From positions 110,668 to 174,667 of IMG/VR virus record IMGVR_UViG_3300031951_000015: a DNA stretch of 64,000 nt; one strand, written 5' to 3'. Position 1 is the stretch's first letter. The number at the start of each line of letters is the position of its first letter. The DNA comes from a virus. Shown here piece after piece: positions 58,814 through 64,000 of the stretch. Both the position numbers and the translations under genes were made by a program. The notes beneath the pieces were generated by a model. It saw only the letters and a list, made by a program, of their open reading frames with translations. It did not search any database and was not told the origin of the DNA.

Positions 58814-59804
58814 AAATGCACATATCCTCAACAAGTTGTTTAAAAGAAATCTTAGGTTCCCAACCTAGTTTTTCCTTTGCCTTTGTGGCATCACCTAATA
58901 AAGTCTCTACTTCAGCAGGTCGAAAATATTTAGGGTTGACTCGAATAACCGTTTTACCAGTATTCTTATCAATACCAACTTCATCTAGTCCTTCACCTTC
59001 CCATACAATTTTCATACCAAAATATGGTGCTGCTTCTTCTACAAACTCACGCACAGAGTATTGAACACCTGTGGCGATTACATAGTCATCTGGTTCATCT
59101 TGTTGAAGCATCAACCACATTGCTTCTACAAAGTCTTTTGCGTGTCCCCAATCACGTTTTGCATTTAGATTACCAAGTTCCAAAACATCTTGTAATCCAA
59201 CAGAAATTTTAGAGAGTGCCTGTGTGATCTTACGAGTTACAAAAGTTTCACCACGTCTTGGAGATTCGTGATTGAATAGGATACCTGTACAAGCATACAT
59301 TCCATATGCTTCACGATAGTTCTTAGTAATCCAATAACCGTAGATCTTTGCTACCCCATAAGGAGAACGGGGATAAAAAGGAGTAGTTTCACGTTGAGGA
59401 GTTTCTTGTACAAGACCATAAAGTTCGCTTGTAGACGCTTGATAAATACGGACACGATCTTCCATCCCCAAAAGACGCACCGCTTCAAGAATACGAAGAG
59501 TTCCCACACCATCGACATCAGCAGTGTATTCAGGCATTTCAAAGGATACTTTGACATGACTCTGAGCACCAAGATTATAAATTTCATCGGGTTTTACTTT
59601 TTGAATAATTCTTACAAGATTGGTAGAATCAGTAAGGTCACCGTAATGGAGATTAATAGAATCATAGATGTGGTCAATACGATGAGTATTAATAAGGGAT
59701 GCTCGTCGGACAATGCCATGAACTTGATAACCTTTTTCAAGTAATAATTCTGCGAGATACGACCCATCTTGACCTGTAATGCCAGTAATTAATGCAACCT
59801 TCAT
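58803..59804 (-). CDS. gmd: GDP-mannose 4,6-dehydratase
   Basis: [67 protein letters not shown] and [10 protein letters not shown] identify GMD, with the S/T-E-Y-K catalytic set. [17 protein letters not shown] is typical. It makes GDP-4-keto-6-deoxy-D-mannose. It is the first gene of the glycan operon. Confidence 0.97.
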   Translation of the reverse strand: MKVALITGITGQDGSYLAELLLEKGYQVHGIVRRASLINTHRIDHIYDSINLHYGDLTDSTNLVRIIQKVKPDEIYNLGAQSHVKVSFEMPEYTADVDGVGTLRILEAVRLLGMEDRVRIYQASTSELYGLVQETPQRETTPFYPRSPYGVAKIYGYWITKNYREAYGMYACTGILFNHESPRRGETFVTRKITQALSKISVGLQDVLELGNLNAKRDWGHAKDFVEAMWLMLQQDEPDDYVIATGVQYSVREFVEEAAPYFGMKIVWEGEGLDEVGIDKNTGKTVIRVNPKYFRPAEVETLLGDATKAKEKLGWEPKISFKQLVEDMCIYGQ

Positions 59805-59824
59805 AAAGGAAAATACTTTTTATC

Positions 59825-59853
59825 ATTATACTAAAAAAGGAGAGTTTATGCAA
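59825..59853 (-). promoter_or_regulatory. Sigma70-like promoter of the glycan operon
   Basis: Perfect TATAAT lies 17 bases after TTGCAT (only 3 of 6 in the -35). The -35 sits in the loop of the terminator at 59839-59859 and the T-tract lies in the spacer, the same layout as at 44747-44785. Confidence 0.55.
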
Positions 59854-59859
59854 CTCTCC
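59839..59859 (-). terminator. Rho-independent terminator
   Basis: GGAGAGTT / AACTCTCC 8-bp stem with a 5-base loop and six T residues on the minus strand. It closes the transcript coming from 60225. Confidence 0.8.
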
Positions 59860-59870
59860 CACTAGGTCTT

Positions 59871-59966
59871 TCATGCACGCCACCAATTCTTTAACTGGAA
59901 ATTGGAAACCAGGCGGGAGAGAGTCCCATCCGCACCACCAATCCTTGAGAGAGATTGGAAACTCAT
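59871..59966 (-). CDS. Possible small protein (31 aa)
   Basis: MSFQSLSRIGGADGTLSRLV then SNFQLKNWWRA. The stop is 12 bases before the terminator. No good ribosome site is visible, and a 4-codon ORF overlaps its start. Two copies of ATTGGAAAC lie in the region. Tentative. Confidence 0.35.
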   Translation of the reverse strand: MSFQSLSRIGGADGTLSRLVSNFQLKNWWRA

Positions 59967-59997
59967 AACAGGGTCATTTTGACTCCACCACTTGGTT

Positions 59998-60225
59998 TTA
60001 CGAAACCAAGAAAAGTTGGGTTAACTTTGATATCTCGGTAATACCAAAGAATGTGATTAGAAATAACACATCCCAGAGTTTGAGTTTGATAGCAAAAGGA
60101 ATACCGAGTAGTCCTCCAATAAACTTAATGATCAAACCGTTTTTAAAATCTCCCCATAACATGATTTGATAACCAAGTAAGAGGAGAAAGTTGCCAATGT
60201 ATCTCAGGATACTTGTTTTAGACAT
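59998..60225 (-). CDS. Small hydrophobic membrane protein (75 aa)
   Basis: Two or three predicted membrane segments (YIGNFLLLLGYQIMLWG, IIKFIGGLLGIPFAIKL, WDVLFLITFFGI) cover most of the protein. It starts MSKTSILRYIG. Unknown function. Confidence 0.6.
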   Translation of the reverse strand: MSKTSILRYIGNFLLLLGYQIMLWGDFKNGLIIKFIGGLLGIPFAIKLKLWDVLFLITFFGITEISKLTQLFLVS

Positions 60226-60253
60226 AAGGGGGATTCATCACCGACCAGTGCTG

Positions 60254-60505
60254 TTATAGACCATCCGTGTCTTCTTCATCGTCTCTTACATAACAAGGAA
60301 CTCTATCAGGATCCAACCATTTAGCATACTCAATGTCTTCCATAGCGGTAGAACATTGAAGAACGTTATCAAAAAGATAGATATCGTTCCAGCGTTTGGT
60401 ATAGTAGTTTTGCTTTTGCATACGATAATCGGGTTTGCCGTTTATCTCAAGAATACCTGTCTCAACAAAGCGGTATCCTTCACGTTCCAGGAGAACCTTG
60501 CTCAT
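60254..60505 (-). CDS. Hypothetical protein (83 aa)
   Basis: MSKVLLEREGYRFVETGILE, KPDYRMQKQNYYTKRWNDIY, and an acidic end (VRDDEEDTDGL). Small soluble protein, no family recognised. Overlaps the preceding gene by four bases. Confidence 0.6.
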   Translation of the reverse strand: MSKVLLEREGYRFVETGILEINGKPDYRMQKQNYYTKRWNDIYLFDNVLQCSTAMEDIEYAKWLDPDRVPCYVRDDEEDTDGL

Positions 60506-60714
60506 GCTTCAACTACTTCAAGATCACTGGCGACATACTCCATAAGCATTTCGTAGTCGTCAAGGGGGTCTCCCGAAAACACGACACCTTCATTTTCATA
60601 AAAGCGACGGACCTTTTTATAAAGTTTCGGACTCTTTACATCAAGGTAGAATTCCCCGTTAGCAGCAGAGCGAAGAGTGCTAACATCCTTTTTGAATTTT
60701 TGAATCAGAGACAT
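60502..60714 (-). CDS. Hypothetical protein (70 aa)
   Basis: The start at 60714 (MSLIQKFKKDVSTLRS) is chosen because the longer ORF would run through the tRNA-Pro gene and its own promoter. ANGEFYLDVKSPKLYKKVRR and GDPLDDYEMLMEYVASDLEV follow. Short soluble protein of unknown function, coupled to the next gene (ATGA). Confidence 0.62.
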   Translation of the reverse strand: MSLIQKFKKDVSTLRSAANGEFYLDVKSPKLYKKVRRFYENEGVVFSGDPLDDYEMLMEYVASDLEVVEA

Positions 60715-60736
60715 TGTTTTGAATTGTTGCCTTAGT

Positions 60737-60765
60737 ATTATAAGGTTTGTTGAGTGTTTAGTCAA
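60737..60765 (-). promoter_or_regulatory. Sigma70-like promoter
   Basis: TTGACT-N17-TATAAT on the minus strand, between tRNA-Pro and the gene starting at 60714. Confidence 0.72.
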
Positions 60766-60789
60766 GTGTGCCAGTGAAGAAACTGGCGA

Positions 60790-60861
60790 TCGGAGTGACA
60801 GGGATCGAACCTGCGACTTTCTCATCCCAAATGAGACGCGCTACCTCTGCGCTACACTCCG
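60790..60861 (-). tRNA. tRNA-Pro (UGG)
   Basis: A cloverleaf can be drawn: acceptor CGGAGTG/CACTCCG, D-arm with GTAGCGCAGAGGTAGC, anticodon loop TTTGGGA with TGG, T-arm GCAGGTTCGATCCCTGT. CCA is not encoded at the end. It is read from the perfect sigma70 promoter at 60892-60920. Confidence 0.93.
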
Positions 60862-60869
60862 AAGTACCG

Positions 60870-60986
60870 TTATTTATTTCGGTGTATAAGCATTATACCC
60901 ATAATGGGAGCGATTGTCAAGCCCGCTCCGCAAAGTCCTAACCAGATCGGGCTTGCTGCAAGTGTTTCCACAATATGAAAAATCAT
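60870..60986 (-). CDS. Small membrane protein (38 aa)
   Basis: MIFHIVETLAASPIWLGLCG is followed by AGLTIAPIMGIMLIHRNK; most of it is hydrophobic. The start overlaps the preceding stop as ATGA. The promoter of tRNA-Pro lies in its last third, and the stop lies inside an AATAAATAA motif. I recall near-identical small proteins from cyanophages; function unknown. Confidence 0.6.
   Translation of the reverse strand: MIFHIVETLAASPIWLGLCGAGLTIAPIMGIMLIHRNK
60892..60920 (-). promoter_or_regulatory. Perfect sigma70 promoter of tRNA-Pro
   Basis: TTGACA-N17-TATAAT on the minus strand, about 30 bases before the tRNA 5' end, inside a coding gene. Confidence 0.82.
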
Positions 60987-61180
60987 CTTCCTCTCCAATT
61001 CTTATATTCATAGTAGAAGTATTGATCTACTTCATTTAAACCTGATAGAGGGGCATCTACACCCCACTCAGACCATTCTATACAAAACTGTTTAATATCG
61101 TGGTTATGGGATACACTATGTCCGTGCATCCTCACAAAAGAGGACATAGCAAACTGATACTTTTTATTGTGGATAGGCAT
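60983..61180 (-). CDS. Hypothetical protein (65 aa)
   Basis: MPIHNKKYQFAMSSFVRMHG, IKQFCIEWSEWGVDAPLSGL, and YFYYEYKNWRGR. Aromatic-rich, soluble. No family recognised. Overlaps both neighbours. Confidence 0.58.
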   Translation of the reverse strand: MPIHNKKYQFAMSSFVRMHGHSVSHNHDIKQFCIEWSEWGVDAPLSGLNEVDQYFYYEYKNWRGR

Positions 61181-61253
61181 TGTGAAGTCCCCAATTTATA
61201 AAAATTGAAATGACACTAAAAATACAAATTGCTTTGAAAATTGTGTTACTCAT
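61164..61253 (-). CDS. Mini membrane protein (29 aa)
   Basis: MSNTIFKAICIFSVISIFIN plus WGLHNAYPQ: one hydrophobic helix. Start overlaps the preceding stop by eight bases and the stop overlaps the next start by 17. Confidence 0.42.
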   Translation of the reverse strand: MSNTIFKAICIFSVISIFINWGLHNAYPQ

Positions 61254-61359
61254 CTTCTTCGTCCTCATAAGTAGATGGTTCTTCAAATAATTCTTCTATC
61301 TTCTGTTGTAAAACTATTCTTTGCAATTCTTGTAAATCTTTTTCTGTTAAAGATACCAT
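61246..61359 (-). CDS. Small acidic protein (37 aa)
   Basis: MVSLTEKDLQELQRIVLQQK and an acidic end (FEEPSTYEDEEDE). Probably one helix. Start overlaps the preceding stop as TAATG. Confidence 0.5.
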   Translation of the reverse strand: MVSLTEKDLQELQRIVLQQKIEELFEEPSTYEDEEDE

Positions 61360-61565
61360 TAGTTTAATGTAATTTTAAGAAAAGGAAGTAGTGGTGGAAT
61401 CACACCTACAAGTCTCAAAAGTCCCTCAGCAAATAAAGCAAGAACCACCCAACCGACGCACATACTAATGATAGAAGCATTACGGTTGTGTCTTCTGATA
61501 GCAGCATCAATCATCTCCTGCACTTCTGTGCGAGTTACATAATCATCATCAAAAGGTTCCATCAT
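61359..61565 (-). CDS. Small membrane protein (68 aa)
   Basis: A polar N-terminus (MMEPFDDDYVTRTEVQEMID) with a short helix, then a membrane segment (ASIISMCVGWVVLALFAEGL) and a hydrophobic end. The start overlaps the preceding stop (ATGA). Unknown function. Confidence 0.6.
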   Translation of the reverse strand: MMEPFDDDYVTRTEVQEMIDAAIRRHNRNASIISMCVGWVVLALFAEGLLRLVGVIPPLLPFLKITLN

Positions 61566-61711
61566 TTCTCATCTCCAAGAAACTTTGCAAGGGGATCTTT
61601 TCGGGTTTTGGTTATTTCAACTGCTCTCTTATAGAACATATTATCGGTGTTCCCAGAGGCTTCAAAAGTCTCCTTGATCTTCACCCAATTCTCGTAGGTG
61701 CGCTGATCCAT
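61562..61711 (-). CDS. Conserved small hypothetical protein (49 aa)
   Basis: MDQRTYENWVKIKETFEASG is followed by FYKRAVEITKTRKDPLAKFL. I recall this pattern from many cyanophages. A possible promoter (TTGACA at 61760-61765, weak -10) lies upstream. First gene of a chain of overlapping small genes down to 60870. Confidence 0.65.
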   Translation of the reverse strand: MDQRTYENWVKIKETFEASGNTDNMFYKRAVEITKTRKDPLAKFLGDEK

Positions 61712-61742
61712 AGGGTTAAAGTTGAATACTACTAGTTATGCT

Positions 61743-61765
61743 AGTGAGTATTTCCACCCTGTCAA
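61743..61765 (-). promoter_or_regulatory. Possible sigma70 promoter
   Basis: A perfect TTGACA (61760-61765 on the minus strand) is followed after about 16 bases by a poor TAGCAT. It would drive the small-gene chain starting at 61711. Confidence 0.35.
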
Positions 61766-61823
61766 GTTTGTGTTGATACAAAAATATAGATTAAAAAAAT
61801 CTAAAATTTTGTAATATTTGTAA

Positions 61824-61906
61824 CGGAGAGAACAGGAATCGAACCTGCGAAGCTTTTAAACCCAGCCGCTTTCAAGGCGGTGTCCTCGACCAACCGGACT
61901 CTCTCC
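61824..61906 (-). tRNA. tRNA-Ser (UGA)
   Basis: A cloverleaf with acceptor GGAGAGA/TCTCTCC, anticodon loop CTTGAAA with TGA, a long variable arm and T-arm GCAGGTTCGATTCCTGT. The long variable arm fits tRNA-Ser. Confidence 0.93.
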
Positions 61907-61917
61907 AAAATAAGTCC

Positions 61918-62175
61918 TCAACGGACTTCAAAATCTAAACGCCTTACTTTACGTTGGCGTCTTGCTTCCTGAAAAGCAAGGTCTTCGTTTGAGAGAACAC
62001 CAGATTTTGATTTGTTATGATAAGAGTTTAGCATAACAACCTTAGATAAGTCAAGTGCCGAAATCTTATCTCCACGAATAGTTGCCATATTTGGACAACC
62101 ACAGCAAACAGTTTTAGTAGGATGCCCCTCTAACTCTTTGCCACAGGAGCGGCATCTGATTCTTAAATTTTCCAT
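61918..62175 (-). CDS. Zinc-finger-like small protein (85 aa)
   Basis: MENLRIRCRSCGKELEGHPT and VCCGCPNMATIRGDKISALD supply CxxC and CCxC pairs suitable for one zinc. A basic end (ARRQRKVRRLDFEVR) follows. I recall it as conserved in cyanophages; function unknown, perhaps nucleic-acid binding. Confidence 0.65.
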   Translation of the reverse strand: MENLRIRCRSCGKELEGHPTKTVCCGCPNMATIRGDKISALDLSKVVMLNSYHNKSKSGVLSNEDLAFQEARRQRKVRRLDFEVR

Positions 62176-62190
62176 TGTATTATAAGATAA

Positions 62191-62628
62191 TTATTTTTCA
62201 GTAAATGAGCGAAGCATCCAAATAAATTTACCATGTGCTTCATTTAAATCATCAAGAAGATTAATAGTACCTCTTGACTTTTGGTTTTCTGCTTCTACTG
62301 CGGCAGAAGAAAGCATTTCAACAATCTTTTTATGATCTTCAAGAAGATCACTAATCATTTCCATTTCAGAAATATTAGATTTTGCTTCCGAAACTCCAGA
62401 TACTTCTACAACTCTAGATAAAGAACTAATTGGCTTAATACGAAGAAATCGCATATGCTCAGAAATTCTATCAACCTCTTCTTGAATAGCAGTATACTGC
62501 CCACCAAACAAATCGTGAATCTGCTTAAAATCAGGTCCTACAACATGCCAATGGTAAACCCAAGTCTTTTGAAACAGAAGAAAAAGACTTGCTTGGGTAT
62601 CAGAGAGTGATTTATAAAGTTTTTCCAT
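62191..62628 (-). CDS. Dps/ferritin-like protein
   Basis: SLFLLFQKTWVYHWHVVGPD, FKQIHDLFGGQYTAIQEEVD and RISEHMRFLRIKP reproduce the Dps N-terminal two-helix pattern with ferroxidase-site His, His/Asp and Glu. The rest (ISDLLEDHKKIVEMLSS) gives the third and fourth helices. Dps proteins sequester iron and protect DNA from peroxide. A late promoter (62649-62657) lies between it and tRNA-Val. Confidence 0.82.
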   Translation of the reverse strand: MEKLYKSLSDTQASLFLLFQKTWVYHWHVVGPDFKQIHDLFGGQYTAIQEEVDRISEHMRFLRIKPISSLSRVVEVSGVSEAKSNISEMEMISDLLEDHKKIVEMLSSAAVEAENQKSRGTINLLDDLNEAHGKFIWMLRSFTEK

Positions 62629-62648
62629 TATACTTCTGTTTTTTTGAA

Positions 62649-62657
62649 GTATTTATA
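62649..62657 (-). promoter_or_regulatory. T4-type late promoter (consensus TATAAATA)
   Basis: TATAAATAC on the minus strand, 20 bases before the Dps-like gene, directly behind tRNA-Val. Confidence 0.65.
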
Positions 62658-62659
62658 AG

Positions 62660-62731
62660 TGGGCAATATCGGATTCGAACCAATGACCGTCTGCGTGTAA
62701 AGCAGCTGCGCTACCGCTGCGCCAATCGCCC
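62660..62731 (-). tRNA. tRNA-Val (UAC)
   Basis: A cloverleaf with acceptor GGGCGAT/ATTGCCC (one wobble), anticodon loop TTTACAC with TAC and T-arm ATTGGTTCGAATCCGAT. No encoded CCA. Confidence 0.92.
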
Positions 62732-62738
62732 AATAAAG

Positions 62739-62903
62739 TCAATATTGACTCATCATATATTCTACCGTATTTGCTACGTCATTCATAGCATCTCGTAGAT
62801 TTTCTCTTTGACCCGATTCTTGTTTAATGATTGGGCGATGATCTTCAGTTAGGGTCCAACGCCACTGATTCATTTCATTACAATACCAAAGATTAATTTT
62901 CAT
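62739..62903 (-). CDS. Conserved small hypothetical protein (54 aa)
   Basis: MKINLWYCNEMNQWRWTLTE, then ESGQRENLRDAMNDVANTVE. I recall near-identical proteins from T4-like cyanophages. It overlaps the preceding gene by 11 bases and ends eight bases before tRNA-Val. Confidence 0.65.
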   Translation of the reverse strand: MKINLWYCNEMNQWRWTLTEDHRPIIKQESGQRENLRDAMNDVANTVEYMMSQY

Positions 62904-63096
62904 TCTTGAAATATTCCAGTTTTACCCAATTAAGAAGTGCATAAACTTCTGTGATTTCTGACTTATAGTTTAGGTAGTCAGTATCATCAAACATTTTTTC
63001 CCTTTCAAAGAATTCGATTTCACTTGAAAGAAAATTAACATAATGATTAAAGACAGTTATAGTAACTTCTCTATCGCGTTGGGAAATAAGAGACAT
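62893..63096 (-). CDS. Hypothetical protein (67 aa)
   Basis: MSLISQRDREVTITVFNHYV, EIEFFEREKMFDDTDYLNYK and LLNWVKLEYFKNEN. Helical, charged, unknown. First gene behind the pstS terminator and its overlapping promoter. Confidence 0.6.
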   Translation of the reverse strand: MSLISQRDREVTITVFNHYVNFLSSEIEFFEREKMFDDTDYLNYKSEITEVYALLNWVKLEYFKNEN

Positions 63097-63117
63097 AAAA
63101 CTCCTAACTCGTTATCT

Positions 63118-63147
63118 ATAATACATTAAAAAGGGGGGTTTTGTCAA
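63118..63147 (-). promoter_or_regulatory. Sigma70-like promoter fused to the pstS terminator
   Basis: TTGACA-N18-TATTAT on the minus strand, upstream of the gene at 63096. The -35 spans the 5' arm and loop of the terminator at 63134-63152. Confidence 0.65.
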
Positions 63148-63152
63148 CCCCC
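63134..63152 (-). terminator. Rho-independent terminator of pstS
   Basis: GGGGGTT / AACCCCC 7-bp stem with a 5-base loop and five T residues on the minus strand, ten bases after the pstS stop. Confidence 0.82.
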
Positions 63153-63161
63153 ATATGTATA

Positions 63162-64000
63162 TCAGTTACCGATTCTGTTCACAGCAATACGTGCTTTATT
63201 GAGAATACTGCCCGAAAGGGGAACATAACCCAAATCATCAGCAATCATTTGTGCATTAGAACTCAGTGCATAATTCAAAGCAGCACGAATATCATTTGTC
63301 TTGGCACCATTTCCAGTCTTATATGCAAGGATCCAAGTCAGAGTAGAAATAGGATATGCATTAGTACCAGATGGGTTAGGATTTTCTCCTGCAAGATTAG
63401 CATCCAGAGTAATACCATTCAGAGCGGCCGCACCAGTCACAGCAGAAGGTCCGACAAACTTACCTGCTTTGTTTTGAAGAACTGCTGCTTGAAGTTTGTT
63501 AGGGCGAACAAAACCAGTATTCACATAACCAATCGCACCAGGAGTGTTTTTGATAGTTCCAGAAACACCTTCGTTTCCTTTTGCACCTACACCAACAGGC
63601 CACTTAATTGCCTTACCCACACCAGGTTTCCAACCACCAAAAGCATCCAAAGAGTTAGTGAAGGCAAAGGTAGTACCAGAACCATCAGAACGATGAACAA
63701 CATTCATAGGTCCAGCAGCGCAACCAACTTGATTCCAATCTTTAATGCGACCAGAGAAAATATCAACAGTTTGCTTTTGAGTCAGTTTCAGTTTGCAACC
63801 TGATTTATTATAGGCAATGGCAATCGTTCCACCTACCATAGGAATTTGAACGACACCACGCTTCACTTGCTTTGCTTCCGATGCTTTGATGGGTTCATCA
63901 CTTGCTCCGAAGTCAACTGTGCCCGCAATGAATTGACGAACACCAGCACCAGAACCAACGGACTGATAATTAACCCTACTCCCAGAAGTTCGTGCATAAT
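63162..64000 (-). CDS. pstS: Phosphate ABC transporter substrate-binding protein, C-terminal part
   Basis: The open frame continues to the window edge; the visible 279 codons lack the N-terminus. NYQSVGSGAGVRQFIAG and TVDFGASDEPI carry the phosphate-binding loops. VVHRSDGSGTTFAFTNSLDA is the third phosphate-contact segment. PGAIGYVNTGF and TYPIST-like NAYPISTLTWI complete the PstS fold. It would bind phosphate in the periplasm for the host PstABC permease; pstS is common in marine cyanophages. Confidence 0.93.
   Translation of the reverse strand, partial: YARTSGSRVNYQSVGSGAGVRQFIAGTVDFGASDEPIKASEAKQVKRGVVQIPMVGGTIAIAYNKSGCKLKLTQKQTVDIFSGRIKDWNQVGCAAGPMNVVHRSDGSGTTFAFTNSLDAFGGWKPGVGKAIKWPVGVGAKGNEGVSGTIKNTPGAIGYVNTGFVRPNKLQAAVLQNKAGKFVGPSAVTGAAALNGITLDANLAGENPNPSGTNAYPISTLTWILAYKTGNGAKTNDIRAALNYALSSNAQMIADDLGYVPLSGSILNKARIAVNRIGN

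Noticed and set aside
59891-59966. Two ATTGGAAAC copies as a possible attachment or repeat site
   Set aside because: Nine bases repeated twice within 60 is weak and no integrase or other mobile signature is near.
60715-60825. N-terminal extension of the gene at 60502
   Set aside because: It would translate the tRNA-Pro gene and the promoter at 60737-60765.
63141-63803. Plus-strand 220-codon frame opposite pstS
   Set aside because: It is the antisense of a clearly conserved PstS coding region and has no family resemblance.

Overview
The window looks like part of the genome of a T4-like (myovirus) cyanophage of marine Synechococcus or Prochlorococcus. Evidence: AT-rich DNA with almost every gene on the minus strand; phage-encoded psbA, psbD, two hli genes, petF and pstS; several 2OG-Fe(II) oxygenases; a very large tail-fibre locus; three tRNA genes; and promoters of two kinds, host sigma70-like (TTGACA-N17-TATAAT) and T4-type late (ATAAATA). 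No capsid, terminase or replication gene is present, so this is an accessory-rich arm of a larger genome. Family assignments come from reading the sequence and from memory of the families; no search was run.

Layout, left to right (transcription runs right to left). 1-3.0 kb: small conserved proteins, a glutaredoxin and a 2OG-Fe(II) oxygenase. 3.0-38.4 kb: an unusually large adhesion locus. Repeat-rich fibre genes alternate with glycine-rich proteins that resemble gp38-type adhesins (seven, plus one in which the glycine-rich part is replaced by another domain), together with small tip or collar proteins, a 1583-residue fibre and a 623-residue structural protein. Into it are set a sulfotransferase, a GIY-YIG and an HNH homing endonuclease and three more 2OG-Fe(II) oxygenases. 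38.4-44.8 kb: HNH endonuclease, small proteins, then the photosynthesis/redox block psbD, a small membrane protein, a LAGLIDADG homing endonuclease, psbA, two small proteins, peroxiredoxin, hli, two hypotheticals, petF, a mini-membrane protein and hli. 44.8-59.8 kb: a 19-gene translationally coupled glycan operon that starts with gmd and fcl (GDP-L-fucose synthesis) and an alpha-1,2-fucosyltransferase and continues with GT2, GT6, GT11, GT25, GT61 and exostosin-type transferases, an FkbM methyltransferase, a fused double nucleotidyltransferase, a class II aldolase, a HAD phosphatase and a GDPD-like protein. 59.8-64 kb: tiny overlapping membrane or hypothetical genes, tRNA-Pro(UGG), tRNA-Ser(UGA), tRNA-Val(UAC), a Dps/ferritin-like protein and the 3' part of pstS.

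How the parts fit: the fibre/adhesin array and sulfotransferase probably serve host recognition; the glycan operon probably remodels the surface of the infected cell or decorates the virion; psbA, psbD, hli, petF and peroxiredoxin would keep photosynthetic electron flow running during infection; PstS would support phosphate uptake. Transcription signals are very compact: stop codons sit inside late promoters, sigma70 -35 boxes sit inside terminator hairpins, psbA and psbD carry fused sigma70/late promoters, and two homing endonucleases carry a late promoter inside a long-range hairpin, which recalls the reported control of T4 I-TevI.
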